NCBI RefSeq assembly: GCF_018691265.1
Contig: NW_024881329.1
Coordinates: forward strand, 1,674,001 to 1,738,000
DNA length: 64,000 nucleotides
Reading direction: 5' to 3'
Source of the DNA: Tyto alba
Lineage: Eukaryota; Chordata; Aves; Strigiformes; Tytonidae
Shown here one piece after another: positions 62,190 to 64,000 of this stretch. The notes below the pieces were generated by a model, which saw nothing but the letters and a program-made list of their open reading frames with translations, ran no database searches and was not told the DNA's origin. Each line of letters opens with the position of its first letter. The first letter of the stretch is position 1. Made by a program: the position numbers and the translations under genes.

Positions 62190-62330
62190 AATGCTCCGTT
62201 TAATCCAAGCAGGAGTCTTTCAAAAGACAAAACTTTATCAAGAGCCAGCCTTGATGTCATTTTTGCGCTTGGCATTATAAATTGGGCCTCTGCTTTGGAT
62301 TGATATTCTTCATGAACAAACTCGGAAAGT
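62190..62330. promoter_or_regulatory. candidate conserved noncoding element
   Basis: TTTAATCCAAGCAGG (bicoid/OTX-type TAATCC core at 62201-62206) is followed by a small inverted repeat GTCTTT-CA-AAAGAC (62215-62228). ACTTTATCAAG, TTTTTGCGCTTGGC, CATTATAAATTGGGCC and CTTTGGATTGATATTC come next. The flanks are ordinary. The word density and lack of repetition resemble a developmental enhancer, but conservation has not been tested. Confidence 0.28.
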
Positions 62331-64000
62331 GGAATTCAAAAAAAACAAAAAAAAGGGATTCAATTATTTTAGCTTCGTTACACTTCATGCTGCTGCTACT
62401 CCTCCCCCTGGAGAGCACTGGAGAGACTCTCTTGCCATTTCATATTCTTCTCATTTACAGAGTGCGACTGTATGAGTTGACCAAATTTTCCAAGCCACTG
62501 ATCTCGCTGCAAATGCTCTTCTGATTTGTTTCTGGCTTATGTGCAGAGAGTTAGCGAGTTGTATAGAATTGCCAATAGTTGCTTTAATTGAAGACAGTTA
62601 AGGGGTCTGTATTTTACTTTTCTACGTTTCTAGCTGCTATGTTTTCTACACATCGGGTGGAAGGGGGAGATGTACTATACGGGAAAAGGTTCTGACTGTT
62701 TGCACAGATTCTTAGAAGTCTGGGGGTCTGTACTGATTTGTAGGAGCTGGATTTGGCTGTGTCATGTGACTCATGCTTTTAAGCAACTGAAATACTTCAA
62801 ATTACATCAGAGATTTGGCCAGCGAATACCCCATTAGGACTACGTGCTATATATCACGTACATGTGAATAAGCACGTATGAGGGCGTGCAGCTCATGCGC
62901 TTTTTTTGTTGTAGCAGTTCTTTTTCCTTCCCCTTAACTCCTGTTGCATCACATGTGGCTTTATCTGATGCATTCTGCAGCCCATACAGACTTAAACTAG
63001 TTTATTTCTCTCTCATCTGCTCTGCCCAACTGCAGGTTTACCCTATCATAGCACAGACAGCAGAGACCATTGCTAGCAGATTAGGATTGGATAAACTTTC
63101 CTGGGCATGTCCAAATCCTATCACATACCTGTTATAAAGCAGCTGCAGATGCAGGGAAGAGGCATTTCATTCATCAAAATCTACCTAGCAAGCTCTGAAC
63201 CTTGTGGTCTGTATATATATTAATGCCACCACATTGGCAGCTTTTTGCTAAATCTGAGCAGAGAACAGAGCATGTGAATGCAAAGTCTTCCACAAACTTC
63301 TCATCTGCAGTTGGTCCAGAGAAACCACCATGGGGGTGGAAGGCATGAGTAACACCTGTGTGTGATTTAGCTGTGAATAACACACTTGTAAAAAAAAAAA
63401 AAAACCTCTGACTTAGAAAGGTAGATGGCATGTCTTGGTGCAGAGCATTGTGTGTGAGTGGTTCTCCCTCTCGCTGTGCCCATCCAGCATCGTGCAGAAG
63501 TCACCTCCTCAGAGCTGAACCTGTTGAAGTGCCTCATATGGGCCAGATGAGGCTGGAATTGCTGCAAACTCCCTCTGTCTGCTGCCTGGCTGATATTTTT
63601 CTCCCAGCCTCTGCCAGAAGGACTTTGGCTGCCCTTGCATCAGTCTGGTTGCTGTGGGATAGGTGGTGGTAAGCCACCGTGGCCCTAAGCATGAGCTTTC
63701 CTACAGCCAGTGCCAGCAGGAAGAGACTTTGGTGAGCATTTCTGGAGGTACAGCTGAACGGTTGGGGCTGGATATCGCACAGGATGCAATGCAACAGTCT
63801 TGTAATGTCCCCAAAGCAGCTTGGGGGCCTGGGGACAGGCAACAAGCGCTCTGGTCAGCACTCCAGCTGAGGAGCTGGGACAGCCTCCCGCTTCCCTGGG
63901 GCCATTGCTTTGCAAAAAGGTGATTCTTGGGGTTTGCAAAAGGGTTTGGCACCTCTTTAACCCTACATCGACATGCTCCTGCTTTAGCTTCTGGACAGAG

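Larger units (their letters stand above)
58830..64000. other. gene-free unique sequence
   Basis: AT-rich DNA with candidate regulatory segments at 58980-59180 and 62190-62330. T tracts lie near 60269-60280 and 60711-60724, and an A tract near 63390-63404. The last 600 bases are somewhat richer in GC and carry several overlapping frames of 80 to 103 codons on both strands with no recognised domain. Confidence 0.6.

Noticed and set aside
37059..62212. Shared 13-base word TTAATCCAAGCAG at 37059-37071 and 62200-62212, both in enhancer-like segments
   Set aside because: In 64 kb roughly 30 repeated 13-mers are expected by chance under a uniform model, so the match alone is not evidence of a shared element.
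1..64000. Bacterial-type features: operons, ribosome binding sites, CRISPR arrays, insertion sequences
   Set aside because: The sequence is vertebrate nuclear DNA; no array of regularly spaced repeats and no prokaryotic gene organisation is present.

Overview
The window reads as vertebrate nuclear DNA, almost certainly from a bird. No open reading frame looks like a real protein: all are short, start at arbitrary ATGs, show no recognisable domain and overlap others in several frames. There are no bacterial-type operons, no rRNA or tRNA genes that I could recognise, and no CRISPR array. The bird assignment rests on two repeats: a well preserved CR1 LINE 3' fragment (48824-49224, minus strand) with the usual avian 3' end, and a GC-rich solo-LTR-like element (22700 to about 23390) that resembles an endogenous-retrovirus LTR family I know from neoavian genomes. 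Two much older CR1 remnants lie at about 31020-31410 and 33935-34260.

Layout. 1-4580 is ordinary AT-rich unique sequence. 4590-6660 holds GC-rich patches and a GT microsatellite. 6665-22695 is mostly featureless unique DNA with a few short palindromes and an octamer/TATA pair near 7840. 22700-23390 is the LTR. 23400-31000 is unique sequence. 31000-34260 carries the decayed CR1 pieces and a homeodomain-motif-rich segment. 34265-48820 has the highest density of segments with the texture of conserved noncoding elements (35085-35540, 36880-37300, 42530-42680, 43880-44060), plus a compound repeat at 39165-39265. 48824-49224 is the CR1. 49230-64000 is again unique DNA, with long A- and T-rich tracts near 58320-58830 and further enhancer-like segments (52070-52250, 55660-55860, 58980-59180, 62190-62330).

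The most economical reading is a gene-poor intergenic region or a very large intron, possibly near a developmental regulator with distal enhancers. That last point is inference from sequence texture and needs cross-species alignment. I found no convincing novel gene system. The best leads are the hairpin/palindrome cluster at 43880-44060, the segment at 36880-37300, the compound repeat at 39165-39265, and the A-rich/T-rich pair at 58320-58829.
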